From assembly GCA_019671005.1 (NCBI GenBank), contig CM033745.1, positions 41,895,834-41,959,833 of the forward strand: 64,000 bases of DNA, read 5' to 3'. This DNA is from Hibiscus mutabilis (lineage: Eukaryota; Streptophyta; Magnoliopsida; Malvales; Malvaceae). A program made the translations under genes and the position numbers. A model generated the notes under the pieces. That model was not told the DNA's origin. It ran no database searches and worked only from the letters and a program-made list of their open reading frames with translations. Shown here piece by piece: positions 1 through 11,332 of the stretch (the first letter of the stretch is position 1; each line of letters opens with the position of its first letter).

Positions 1-2428
1 AAGGTAAGTGTTCGACTCTGACGTTGTCTTTTTTTATCCGATGTAACCAATTTAATGTTCAGCAGTTTTGTCTAAATAAATTTCTTTCCTCTGTAGATTT
101 TTGTTGAAATTGAGAGAGCAAGATTGATCAGGAGACTTGCAAAGATTAAAGAGGAACAGGGCCTTATTGCTGAAGCTGCAGATTTAATGCAGGAAGTTGC
201 AGTAAGTTTCGTTTGTAATCAGATGATAGCTTCTTTTCTATTTATCCCCATTTTCTAATATTTGATTGGTTTGTTCTGCAGGTGGAAACTTTTGGTGCCA
301 TGGCAAAAACTGAGAAAATTGCCTTCATTCTTGGACAAGTATAGACATCTTATTCTGATCATGGCCCTTAAGTGTTTTTAATGTTATTGTATCTTTTTAT
401 ATTAAGATTGCAATAGTAGTTGTGTCAACTTGTCAATGATAAAACTTTGCAGGTTCGCCTTTGCTTAGATCGCCAGGATTATGTTCGTGCTCAAATTTTG
501 TCAAGGAAGATTAGTCCTAGAGTATTTGATGTTGATGCCTCTAAGGAGAAGAAGAAGCCCAAGGAAGGTGACAATGTTGTAGAAGAGCCTCCTGCTGATA
601 TACCTTCACTATTGGAGTTGAAGCATATCTACTATGAACTGATGATTCGGTATTTGGCTTCTTCTCTCTCTAGCATCCATATTTTTATGCTCAACTTTTT
701 GTGTGATCTTTTTAATTGAGTTTTGATAATTTGGTTGTTCTACGTAATTGTCTTATTAAATTTCCTAAGCACTTGCCAACCAAATTGAATGTGCTTCAGT
801 TGTGTTGGCAATTTGGTTTTTGTATAAGTTGAATGTTAGTGGGTCCCATTCAAATTGCTTTTGTTCATGAAAAGCCCTCAATTTAGAATGGTTTAACCTA
901 GTATTTCTTTCAAGGATGACGCCTGCAAAAGCGGATAGTGAATGTTCTCTTTCTGTTGGTTGTTACTTCAGATATATTATATGATGGAGCGTATGATCTT
1001 TATGTTTCAAGGTGACGAGAGTTTTTCCCCCTGCAGTTTTGGGGCTAGAGATCTATATCTTTTGTTGAAAATTTAATCATGCTCCAGAGCTTACAGGCTA
1101 CAGTTACTTAAAAACAAGATCCTTAAATTCTCAATTTTTATTGGATGTGAGAATGATAATCATAGTTCCTTCCTTGGCTTTTATAGGTAAACATACTTAC
1201 CATTATAAATAACCAAGGAAGAGATATTAACCATCTTTACTTCACTGTAAAGATCCAACCAACTGCAAAAAGATTGGATGTGAAATGAGTTTCATGAATT
1301 ATCTTCTCTGCTGCTTTGTGGTGTGATTTATCTTACTGATAGTGTTTCCTTATATCCGTAGGTATTATTTTCATAACAATGACTACCTTGAAATTTGCCG
1401 TTGCTATAAGGCAATATACGAGATTCCATCCATCAGGGAAGATCCATCTCAGTGGATATCGGTAAAGCACATCTCGATATATCTCCTTTCCAAGTTCTGT
1501 TGACCTGTTCTCATGTATATAGTTTTACTTGCAGGTCTTGAGAAAAATCTGTTGGTACTTAATCCTAGCCCCACATGATCCAATGCAGTCAAGCCTTCTT
1601 AATTCCACATTGGAGGATAAGAACCTTTCTGGGATTCCAAAATTTAAGTATGTCCTTGATGAATTTAGTACTCATGAATGTTTCAAGCTGTAGGTGGGTT
1701 GTTTTTAAATATTTTATATCTGATGACCACCTTTGTTTAATCTTCTGTTACAGATTGCTGTTGAAACAGTTGGTTACAAAGGAGGTTATCCAGTGGACAT
1801 CCTTGTGGAATTTATATAAGGATGAATTTGAGAATGAGAAGAACATGCTTGGGGGCTCTTTGAGTGACAAAGCTGCAGAAGATTTGAGAATGAGAATTAT
1901 TGAGCATGTAAATTTGCCACTCGTCATAAGTTTCTATTCACTGGTCAACTTCTTATCCATTTCTTACTGGAAACCAATTTGATGTTTTTCAGAATATCCT
2001 TGTTGTTTCAAAGTACTATTCAAGGATTACATTGAAGAGACTTGCAGAGTTGTTGTGCCTCACTGTCCAGGTTTGCTTCTTCTTCCTCACGAGAAATCTT
2101 GTCGGTAGATACCTAAGACTCTGGTTTGGAAATATAAAACAAAAGAGACCCACATTCCACAATGCTACATCCATGCTAATTATTGATCTTCTCAATCCAG
2201 GAAGTTGAGAAGCATCTTTCCAAAATGGTTGTATCTAAGGCACTGGTGACAAAGATTGACCGACCGATGGGAATAGTGTGCTTCCAGGTAGTGAAAGATA
2301 GCAATGAAATTCTCAACTCGTGGGCTGTGAACTTGGAAAAACTTCTCGATCTTGTTGAGAAGAGCTGCCACCAAATACACAAAGAAACCATGGTTCACAA
2401 AGCTGCTCTGAAAGTAGGAACGCAATGA
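1..2428 (+). CDS. RPN5: 26S proteasome lid subunit RPN5 (PSMD12 homologue), 3' part
   Basis: RPN5 is a PCI-domain scaffold subunit of the 19S regulatory particle lid, which acts in ubiquitin-dependent proteolysis in cytosol and nucleus. Visible coding exons are 97-201, 282-338, 453-649, 1362-1461, 1535-1647, 1754-1907, 1993-2070 and 2201-2428; bases 1-3 look like the end of an earlier exon. All introns are GT-AG, and the phases join into 343 continuous codons ending in TGA at 2426-2428. Recognisable family stretches are ERARLIRRLAKIKEEQG, VRLCLDRQDYVRAQILSRKI, the YYFHNNDYLEICRCYKAIYE helix pair and the winged-helix-like PCI tail SRITLKRLAELLCLTVQ. The family is about 440 residues, so roughly 100 N-terminal residues lie left of the window. 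I see no frameshift or internal stop, so it appears functional. The largest intron is 650-1361. Confidence 0.95.
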
Positions 2429-3830
2429 TTTTCACAAACCACAGGTAGTGCCTTTCTATAACCAAAATTTGGTAACTGTAGGAAATCTAAATGATCGTTG
2501 CTTTTATAGCAGCAGCGGGGGATTCTTCATTATTATCAACAATTTCGAATCTTTCACATTGTTTGCTAGTGTATTTCTTTGAGCACTTCATCCTGCTTGT
2601 ATTCTTGCATCATTTTCATAGTGGTAAGAAAACCAGACTATTTCCATGCGGGGGTAACTTAAACAGAACTTCTTTTTATCAGTTTATGCCCTTTTGGTAT
2701 CTTGAATTAAATGCATTTCAACAGCCTGTCAAAGACTTGAAAGGAAAGTATAGGATCATGTTGCAGATAGTTTTGGTGGGGGATATAAGAAACGAAATTT
2801 GATAGCAATTGGCCGTTTCTGGAACATGGTTTTTTAATAGGATAATGGCATTTGAGTAAGGATTTATATTCAATACAAAGATGGTGAAAACAAAAAGTTT
2901 TCACAAGTATTTTGGTTTTAGGGTTATATTTTAGGGTTTAAAGGTTAGGGATTTAGGTTTAATTGTTAAGAATTGATGGGTTGTTATTAGAATTTAGGGA
3001 TTGAGGTTTTATAATTTAGGGTTTATAGGTTAAGGAAAATAGGAGTTTCTCAAGGTGGATTGAAAAACAGTTACACAAGTCTGAAATTGACTTAGATTTC
3101 GGATTTAGTCGGAATTGAATGTAACTATTGGACTGGAGTTGCAGACAAGGAGAAAACAAGAGCAGAAACTTAAAAATCACGGTTGTAATAAAATCTGTGG
3201 ATGTCAACTGTTGCAAATAGCTCAGCTTCATGCATTAAGCCTCGTGACCAACAAGCTTCATCCTTAAAAATACTGAAGACAATTTCTTTAAAGTATTTGA
3301 CCATCGCTTAACAAGTTCAAGTAAAGTCCTAGCACAAAATGTTTAACGTTTTAGATTTGTCTAACCTATGCTACAAGGCATAGGATAAGGGTGCAATATT
3401 AATGTCACAAGGCAAGGCATATAATAAGGTTGCTATGTTAAGTAGCTAAATGAGGATCTACTTAAAAAAATAACCAACTAATTACTTAATATAACAACCT
3501 TGTCCTATGCCACAAAGCATAGAATAGATAATTTATAATGATATATATGTTTATCTATAATTGTGGAATTTGAGATTCGAACTCTTTAGATTAATTTGGC
3601 ATTCCTATTGATAACATCATTAGTTCTTTAAAATTTAATTTGTTTTAGTTGCTAGTAAATCCAAAGTGATTTCTTGTTAAATTGACGACATAAAAGTTTT
3701 CGTATTTTCATTTGCTAACACATAAATTACAATTGATTATATTACACAACTGAAAATTTACATGTCAATTTCATTTGAATTTATTAATATTAAAAAATAT
3801 CTAAGTATCAATTAATCTAAAATTTTAGAA
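2429..3830. other. RPN5 3' UTR, then AT-rich intergenic DNA
   Basis: The 3' UTR starts at 2429. A short UTR intron is possible because CAG/GT occurs at 2442-2446, but the UTR end is not clear. From about 2838 to 3050 the sequence turns into degenerate TTTAGGG-like runs (TTAGGGTTTA and variants). These resemble the foldback element near 22.1-22.8 kb, including a shared stretch around GGTGAAAAC. From about 3330 to 3530 the phrase 'ggcatAggataagg / cttgtcctatgcc' recurs in both orientations, suggesting another decayed foldback repeat. I found no coding exon here. Confidence 0.5.
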
Positions 3831-5352
3831 CGGATAAAACACACCGTTACAAACTTGATGATACACATCATTGATTTCTTTTAATGATTTTTAAAGAATT
3901 TTGGAATGATAGACACACCGTTAATTACTACTAACGTTACTTAAAATTGCGATTTTAAAACAAAAAATTGTATAGAGATGCAACATCGAATTTGGGCGAT
4001 CTTTGATGGTGCTTCATCTCCGACTCCGACTGCTTATTTTTTGTTATAAACTTATAGCCGTCATAAGCAGATATCGAGAAGGAATCTAAAAAAATCAGAG
4101 AAATTTCAATTGAGGACTTGAAATTATATATTGACAATTTAAGCCAAGAGGACTTTGCTGGAAATTTTCAATTTGGCAAAGTTTAGAGTGGGTAGATTGG
4201 AGACAGTGGCGTTATTGTTTGGATTTCATCTCTAAACAAGATTTTATTTTTGAAATACGATTAATTGTACGTTGAGTCCTTAAGAATTTTAATATATATT
4301 ATCAAGTCGTTAAAAAAATTAATGGTGTATAATAGTGTGTAGTGTTAATGGTATTTAACGGTGTGTGTCATCTATTTATACTCATCTGAAAATAAAAATA
4401 TTCTTAAAAATTCAACGTGCAATTCAACCTAAAAAATTTATACACGCACATATCATATTAATAATTTTATAATCCGAATTTTTGATTAAAATAATGACGA
4501 ATTTCTGTTCACCGCTAGACTGAATAGTAAGTTTAGGATAATTATCTTCTCTTTCTTTCCCTCTGATTTGCTTCTTAATTAATTCCACATCCTACCACAA
4601 TATTTGACCCACACATTAATTTTACAGAGACGTTTAATGTGAGGCAATTAGATTCTGCAAATGTTTACTTCAAACATTTTTCCAGAATTGAAAACGATCA
4701 CCAGTGAGGGTTTGCTAATCCATAATGTTACTTCAAATCATGAAAATCCAAACTCTTTCTCTGATTACTTCAAAAGAATAACTAAAAGACTAAGATGAAT
4801 TAGAGTACTATTATTAAATGAACAAAGAGTGGTCTCAACGGTAAAGGATGACAAGTTTCACAAAGGTGATCTGTATTCGAGCAATTTAATTTGTATGTGT
4901 ACTTGAGTTTATCCAAATTTATAACTGGACACGAATACTATCTTGTACTCGATTAGAATGCTAAAAAACATTATTATTAGAAGGTATAGTAACACAAAAT
5001 GCCCTAAATGTTTTGACATAGAGATTTTCATTATCCTGTTGCTTGAAAGAAGTAATGTTGTGAGCAAGGATGGTCCATATCAAGACGTACACTAGATGAA
5101 GAGAATTGAGTCACTCCTTGTCTTTATCCTTGAGTGAGTATGAGAATAGATTGTAACATCCGGAACATAACAAGTTTAAACTCAAAATATGCGGCATTGA
5201 TAGTTGGACGGACAATACTTTGATTCAGACCCTCTAGTGTCGGTACAACATGATCTCTAATTGGCCTATCGATGTCATTTACAACACAATTGTTGTTTCC
5301 ATTGTTGTTGGCCTAACCCACTGCATTTGCGTCTTGCAAGTTGTCTTTTAAA
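3831..5352 (+). repeat. Direct duplication, copy A (1.5 kb)
   Basis: This block is collinear with 8165-9688 (copy B), with an offset of 4334 at the left end and 4336 at the right. The left third (to about 4440) differs from copy B at many positions, mostly transitions. The remainder is almost identical apart from a few small indels, such as 6 bp near 5130. The block contains a terminal-inverted-repeat element (3832-4372), a tRNA-like stretch (about 4828-4885) and a gypsy gag fragment on the minus strand. Similarity stops abruptly after 'gtcttttaaa' in both copies. Confidence 0.85.
3832..4372. mobile_element. Small TIR element inside copy A
   Basis: The left end reads GGATAAAACACACCG. The right end carries the inverse (CGGTGTGTGTCATC), and the sub-terminal 'taattactactaacgtta' pairs with 'gtagtgttaatggtattta'. 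The interior holds a short open frame of about 35 codons at 4079-4183 (+), ending in GNFQFGKV-stop, which is nearly unchanged in copy B. Related end sequences with GTGTGTAGCGGTGTGT occur near 16595, 17610-17660 and 23865-23910, so this is a dispersed family. The superfamily is uncertain (Mutator-like or MITE). Confidence 0.55.
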
Positions 5353-5908
5353 TTTTATGGTGGTAGTGGGTGATTGTTGCCTCCTTGGTCATTCTGACCA
5401 TTTTCACCATTAGTTTTCATAGCTTGGCGTAATCCTCGGTGTATTCTTCCAAAATATCTTTCTGATTTTGGTTGAGTTGAAAATAGTTCATCGGAAGAAA
5501 TCCGAGTCATACACTTGCAAAAGCAAATAAAATGAACTAAAAACAATAACAAAAGAATAGCATTGTGGCATTCCTCGACAATGACACAAAAACGTGATGT
5601 CTATGTTCCGAAATTTTTAATAGTGCAAGTATAAAATTTTGACACAAGTAATAAAGTGGGCACATACGAGGTGTCTGTCAGTTTGTCGAATCTAATAGGG
5701 AAAGTGCAACCTTTATCAGATGCTATTGGTTGTAACAATAAGTTCGATGAGGTTCAAGAAAGTAAGTGAGAAATTAAAGAGTTACTTAGATAAATAAAAA
5801 AGGGGACCTTGATATATCTATAAACAACCAATATTTGTGATCTAAAAGATTAAATTATCTAATATAGTTACATTCATACTCATGCTTGCAGAGTTACGGT
5901 ATCGACAT
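5160..5908 (-). mobile_element. Ty3/gypsy remnant: gag N-terminus, PBS and truncated LTR
   Basis: Reading the minus strand, 5595-5908 is the end of an LTR. It is followed at about 5572-5590 by a degraded primer-binding site matching the tRNA-Asp type (TGGCGCCGTTGCCGGGG family) after several transitions. Next comes a gag start region (ATG at about 5415, then MKTNGENGQNDQGG) and, beyond a stop, the gag-like phrase DRPIRDHVVPTLEGLNQSI (about 5220-5280). Stops and frameshifts make it non-functional. The LTR is cut at 5909 by the insertion of a different LTR (TGTAACAACCC). The lower part is shared with copy B at 9490-9688; the PBS and LTR are only here. Confidence 0.7.
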
Positions 5909-8164
5909 TGTAACAACCCGAAATTCGGGTTAGAGAATCGAGTCTTAGACTCGGGTGTTGAGCCTTTATATTGGGACCCCTTAAGAAAATTAGATATGGG
6001 TTTTATCCAAGTTAAGAATTTTAAGTTGGGTTCATTATGTTGGGAGATGGGTTTTGAATTTTAAAAGGAGTTGGGGTTGTTGGAAAAGGGGTAGAGAATT
6101 TAAGAAAGGGAGAGAAAATGTTGGACAGAGAAAAAGAAAGGAAAAAAGGGGTTTTAGAGAGAGGAAGTGTCCAACGGCTGTCTGGCCGCCAGTCACCTCA
6201 CGTTGGCACCATCGGCTTCACCGGGTGGAGACGAGTCCAACGGTGGTCCCCGAGCCACCGTTTTCCCTACCTATTACATTCCAAAACCGGGTCTAGTCAG
6301 AATTTAATTCCAATAACCGACAATTTCACATCAGAAAGTCAAATTTTATAGTTGACCCTTAATCAAGTGACATAGTATTTGTTATTGAATCCCAATTGGG
6401 CATTGATATTGTTTAAGGACCCCATTGCAAGCTTTAAACTTGTTTTAGTGGCTTAATTATAGAAATTGATAGTTTGAGGGTAAAGATGTAATGAAAAGAA
6501 AATTGAAGGACTAATCTTGTGATTAGCCCCTCTTCAAGCTTAATCACCACACACATGGGATGCTTGAGTTAGCTTCCTTCAATTGAAGGAAAGCTCAATT
6601 AAGCAAATAGTGAAAGAAAAAAAAAGAAATAGAAAGCTTATCGGTTACCAAAATTAAGCCAAGTAGCTTAGTCATCATCTTCTTCCTCTTTACATCAAGC
6701 AAGCACCTTCATTGAAGGGATTATCCAAGCTTAGTTTTCTTCCATTTCTCAATCCTATATTGTATCGAATGATCGGGTAAGCGAAAGCCCTCAATTAGTT
6801 TATTGATTCCAAGGCCAAAATCATGTTTAATATTAAGTTTAAGAATTGAGGAACCCTAGAAATTCTCTAGGGACATCGTAGCTTAATTGTTATTGTTTTT
6901 CATAGCTATTGAGTTGCTATGAATCTATTATTGATATTAAAATTCTTGTAATCTTGATTTGATGTAGCTCAAGGTATTCAAAGTGAAGAATCACCAAATC
7001 CTCCCAATTCCACCAAGTTCAAGAACAAGGGAGTTGTCATCTAGGAGCCTTGAAAGCCTTGGAATCATCGATGAGTGTATCCGGAGTCAAGGGGATTGGC
7101 TAGGTGCCTTCCCGAAGTCATTGATGTTAATTTATTGTATTATCATCATTGGCCAAGGTATGTTTGCATTAAGACCTCATTAGAGGCATCATCGGTAAGC
7201 TTCGGTAAGCTTAACATGTTACCAAGTCGATCATTGAGTTGTCATGTGATCATTGATATTATGAGAATTGAATTAAGCCATGTTGAACATGTCATAGGAT
7301 CAATGTCATTGTCATTGCCATTGTATTGTTATTGCTAATGTTACTGATATTGATAAGTATTGATATTTACGAGTACCGAATCATTGGATATGAATGGAAA
7401 TGAGATACAATTGGCATACTATAGAATTCATGAGCTCATTGGTAAGGAGTGGACTATGGTCCTTGAGCTAAGGCTCTTATTTGGCGATATTGGCGGGAAG
7501 TGAGTGTGTTGGTCTTAATGGTGATGTTGGCGGGTATTGACCATTCATTGTTGGCGATGTTGGTTAGAAATTCCCGTATCCACAATACAAGCCGATCCAA
7601 GGAAAACATGTGAATAAGTATTGCAACTATTGTTAAAATATGTTTTGGCATGCAACATTGATATATATACATGCCATGATTTTCATTGATGCTCATATTA
7701 TTGTTTATGACTACCTCACTAGGCTAAGTAAGCCTAATGCATCTCATTCCATGCATTTTCAGGTTAAAGCATAGTCGGATCAGGATCAGAGCAAGAAGCA
7801 TTTTTGAAGCATGTCACAACCCTCTATGTAATGTTAATCTAGTCCTTGAACTCCTAGAATGGTGGCGTAGGGTCCATACAAGTTAGTTTAGCCCCCTTTT
7901 GTATGTATAAATGACCTATTATGTTAAAAGAGTTAGAAGTGCAAGTTATGGTATGTTAGTGTTTTGGTAAAATAGGTTAAATATGCAAGTTTGACCTATT
8001 AAGTGAAAACATGGTAAACAGATTCATTTGATCATGAAATTTTGCATGCTAATAGATTAAGATGACCAAATGTTGTTGGTAAAATTTTATTGCATTTCGA
8101 CAAGGTTCAATAGGTTAAATTGGACAAAAACCAAACAAAATCTGTCATTACAGTACAGGGCGTA
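5909..8164 (+). mobile_element. Long gypsy-type LTR, right end truncated
   Basis: It starts TGTAACAACCCGAAATTCGG, a typical terminus of long plant gypsy LTRs. It shares landmark sequence in opposite orientation with the LTR at 55918-64000: 7709-7745 (gactacctcactagg...) corresponds to 57042-57075. The phrase ending 'tctgtcattacagtacagggcgta' at about 8140-8164 corresponds to about 56612-56640. Similarity to that LTR stops at about 8164, where duplication copy B begins, so roughly the last 0.7 kb of this LTR is missing. No matching target duplication was found for the left flank GACAT. The short open frames inside are not gene-like. Confidence 0.6.
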
Positions 8165-9688
8165 CGGATAAAACACACCATTCCACACTAGATGCTACAC
8201 ATCATTAATTTTTTAATAATTTTTAAAGAAAATTTTAGAATGGGCGACACACCACTAATTACTACTAACGTTACTTAAAATTTTGATTTTAAAACGAAAA
8301 CTTGTCTAGAGATGCAACATTGAATTAGGGCGACCTTCGACGGTGCTTTGTCTCCGGCTCTCCGGTTGCTCCTTTTTTATTATAGACTTATAGCCGTCAC
8401 AAGTAGTTGTCAAGGTGGAATCCAAAGAAATCGGAGAAATTTCAATTGAGGACTTGAAATTATATATTGACAATTTAAGCCAAAAGGACTTTGCTGGAAA
8501 TTTTCAATTTGGCAAAGTTTAGCGTGGGCAGATCGGAGATAGTGGCGTTATTGTAGTTGGGTTTCATCTCTAAAAAATATTTTATTTTTAAAATACGATT
8601 AATTGTATGATGAGTCCTTAAGAATTTTAATATTTATTACCAAATCATTAAAAAATTAATGGTGTGTAGCGGTGTGTAGTGTTAGTAGTATTTAACGGTG
8701 TGTTATCCATTTATACTATTCCAAAATTAAAAATAAAATTCTTAAAAATTTAACATGCAATTCAACCTAAAAAATTCATACAACCACATATCATATTAAT
8801 AATTTTATAATCCGAATCTTTGATTTAAAATAATGACGAATTTCTGTTCACCGCTAAACTAAATAGTAAGTTTAGGATAATTATCTTCTCTTTCTTTCCC
8901 CCTGATTTGCTTTTTAATTAATTCCACATGACTACCACAATATTTGACCCACACATTAATTTTACAGACAGCCGTTTAATGTGAGGCAATTAGATTCTGC
9001 AAATGTTTACTTCAAACATTTTTCCAGAATTGAAAACGATCACCAGTGAGGGTTTGCTAATCCATAATGTTACTTCAAATCATGAAAATCCAAACTCTTT
9101 CTCTGATTACTTCAAAAGAATAACTAAAAGACTAAGATGAATTAGAGTACTATTATTAAATGAACAAAGAGTGGTCTCAACGGTAAAGGATGACTAGTTT
9201 CACAAAGGTGATCTGTATTCGAACAATTTAATTTGTATGTGTACTTGAGTTTATCCAAATTTGTATCTGAACACGAATACTATCTTGTACTCGATTAGAA
9301 TGCTAAAAAACATTATTATTAGAAGGTATAGTAACACAAAATGCCCTAAATGTTTTGACATAGAGATTTTCATTATCCTGTTGCTTGAAAGAAGTAATGT
9401 TGTGAGCAATGATGGTCCATATCAAGACGTACACTAGATGAAGAGAATTGAGTCACTCCTTGTCTTTAAGTGAGTATGAGAATAGATTGTAACATCCGGA
9501 ACATAACAAGTTTAAGCTCAAAATATGCGGCATTGATAGTTGGACGGACAATACTTTGATTCAGACCCTCTAGTGTCGGTACAACATGATCTCTAATTGG
9601 CCTATCGATGTCATTTACAACACAATTGTTGTTTCCATTGTTGTTGGCCTAACCCACTGCATTTGCGTCTTGCAAGTTGTCTTTTAAA
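8165..9688 (+). repeat. Direct duplication, copy B (1.5 kb)
   Basis: This is the partner of 3831-5352. It repeats the TIR element (about 8166-8713, right end GGTGTGTTATCC), the tRNA-like stretch (9169-9225) and the gypsy gag fragment on the minus strand (9490-9688). It ends inside gag, so the breakpoint is not a transposon end. Sequence after 9688 is unrelated to that after 5352. Confidence 0.85.
8166..8713. mobile_element. Small TIR element inside copy B
   Basis: The terminal inverted repeats are GGATAAAACACACC at the left and GGTGTGTTATCC at the right. Sub-terminal inverted similarity continues through 'cattaattttttaat'. The interior keeps the same short open frame as copy A (plus strand, ISIEDLKLYIDNLSQ...GKV-stop) at about 8417-8522. 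It is more GC-rich than copy A at positions where copy A has T or A, consistent with C-to-T decay in A. Confidence 0.55.
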
Positions 9689-11332
9689 TCAAATCTAAAC
9701 CCCGATTTTCTTTTAAAAAAACAATAAAAGCCCTTCCTTTTATAAACGAGAAAAGCGACAACCCCTCCCTTCATGGCTTCCATCCTGGCTGACTCACCAT
9801 CCACGGGCTCAAGAGAGAGACCCGATAGGCTTGTCGTCGACGAGGAAGGGCACTGGTCACAGCAAAAGTGAAACGACATGAAAGGAGACTCGAAAAACCG
9901 AAGGTAAAAGATCTAAAACCCTAATTTCTTTTGTATACTTATGCTTTTATGATGATATGAAGAAAATGGAGAAAGGTTACCTCTCAAAAGCTTTGAGGTT
10001 TCTACCTTTTCTGCTTTCTATTTCACTGATTTTTAGCTTAGGGTTTCTGTGTTTATATATCCTGAATATTACATGTTTTTTTTTAAAAAATAGGAAAGCT
10101 TTCTGAAATTTCCTATTGGCTACTATATTTTTTGGCCGGATTCATCTGTTTTTATGCTATGTCGACTCTGAATTTTTGTGTTCCTGATATGCTGAAATCC
10201 ATGTTGTTTGCGGTTGCCAATCTGACATTCGTTTGTTTCTTTGTATGCGATGGCTCTCATACGAGGAGGGGGGACCATAGAGAGGTTCAGCTTGGGGAAC
10301 AAGTCTCTGACGTGGTCGTCGACGTGGCAGATCAACGGTGAGGTGGCATTGGGCCTTCCGGAGGAGGCAGAGCCAGGAGATGAGCTGACGCGCGTGGCCT
10401 CAACGCGGGTGATGAAGAGTCGTTCACGCGCGCGTGAGGAGCTTCAATCGTCGCGCGTGGGCGCGTGCTGGAAGATGAAGGGTCGGCTCTGGTTGTTGGA
10501 CCATTCGATGTGGCAATCTAGATCTAACGGTGGCTGATGGGGCGGCTGCAAAAGAAGATCAGGGGATTAGACTATGGTTTCTTTGTTTAGGGCCTTATTC
10601 GGCCAATTGTAATTTTGAAAAACTCTGGGCTTGTGTATTTTTTTATGGATAGTTAATAAGATATGGGCTGAAACTTAATAGAATGTGGTCTATTTATTTA
10701 TTAATTGGTATATATGTACATGGGCTTTTGATTTATATAATAAGTATGGGCTGATAAAAATAAACTTGGGTTTTATTTATTAATTTATTAATCTTTTTGA
10801 TTTTTTAGATTTTAAATAACAATAATTCTAATAATAATAATGATAACAATAGTAATAATAATAGAAGATAATAAGATAAGAACTATAAAAGCAATTACCA
10901 TATAGTAATAATAAAAGGATAACAATACTAGTAAAACAAGGTAGTAATAATAACATAAAGAAAATAATATACTAGTAATATTTTTTGGGTTTTCTTCTTA
11001 ATTGGATAACAACATAATAGAATATGATAGCAACACATATATTACTTAGTGAATTTTTTTTTGGGTTTTAAAAATAATATATAATAAGGTAAGGAAAGAT
11101 AACGAAGAAATAAAGCAAATAAACATACTACTAGTAATGTTTTTGATTTTTTTTTAAGTAGCAAAACACATATATAGTTAATAAGACATACACTAATAGT
11201 AATATTTTTTGCTTTTAGATTTTTACAACATCCACATACACACGCATATATAGATAGATAATAATTAAGCAACAACCCATGTAAGTCCATTATTAAAAAA
11301 TAAAAAGTTTACCCCGAACAAAATTAGTGATT
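9689..11332. other. Unassigned LTR-like and AT-rich sequence
   Basis: 9690-10560 is the most GC-rich part of this arm (tgacgcgcgtgg, cgcgcgtgagg). Together with the repeated 'gggctt' phrases at 10590-10770 it resembles the U3/R portion of a plant gypsy LTR. I could not find termini, a PBS or coding sequence. About 10800-10990 is low-complexity AAT/ATA repeat. Open frames at 10132-10537 and 9649-9879 lack any family resemblance and are probably chance. Confidence 0.35.

Noticed and set aside
4828..4885. Functional tRNA gene
   Set aside because: Only A- and B-box-like parts are present; no acceptor stem or anticodon arm can be folded.
5909..8164. Complete solo LTR with target duplication
   Set aside because: No GACAT copy at the right side and the terminal GGGTGTTACA-like end is missing; it is truncated by copy B.
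3831..9688. A single LTR retrotransposon with copies A and B as its LTRs
   Set aside because: The copies lack TG...CA ends, contain a TIR element and gag pieces, and end within gag; they are a duplication, not LTRs.
9649..9879. Minus-strand 76-codon frame with MSFHFCCDQCPSSS start
   Set aside because: Its end is just the copy-B gag fragment (LQDANAVG) fused by chance to unrelated upstream DNA.
10132..10537. Two overlapping plus-strand frames in the GC-rich segment
   Set aside because: No family resemblance; arginine/serine-rich reading of CGCG-rich LTR-like DNA.
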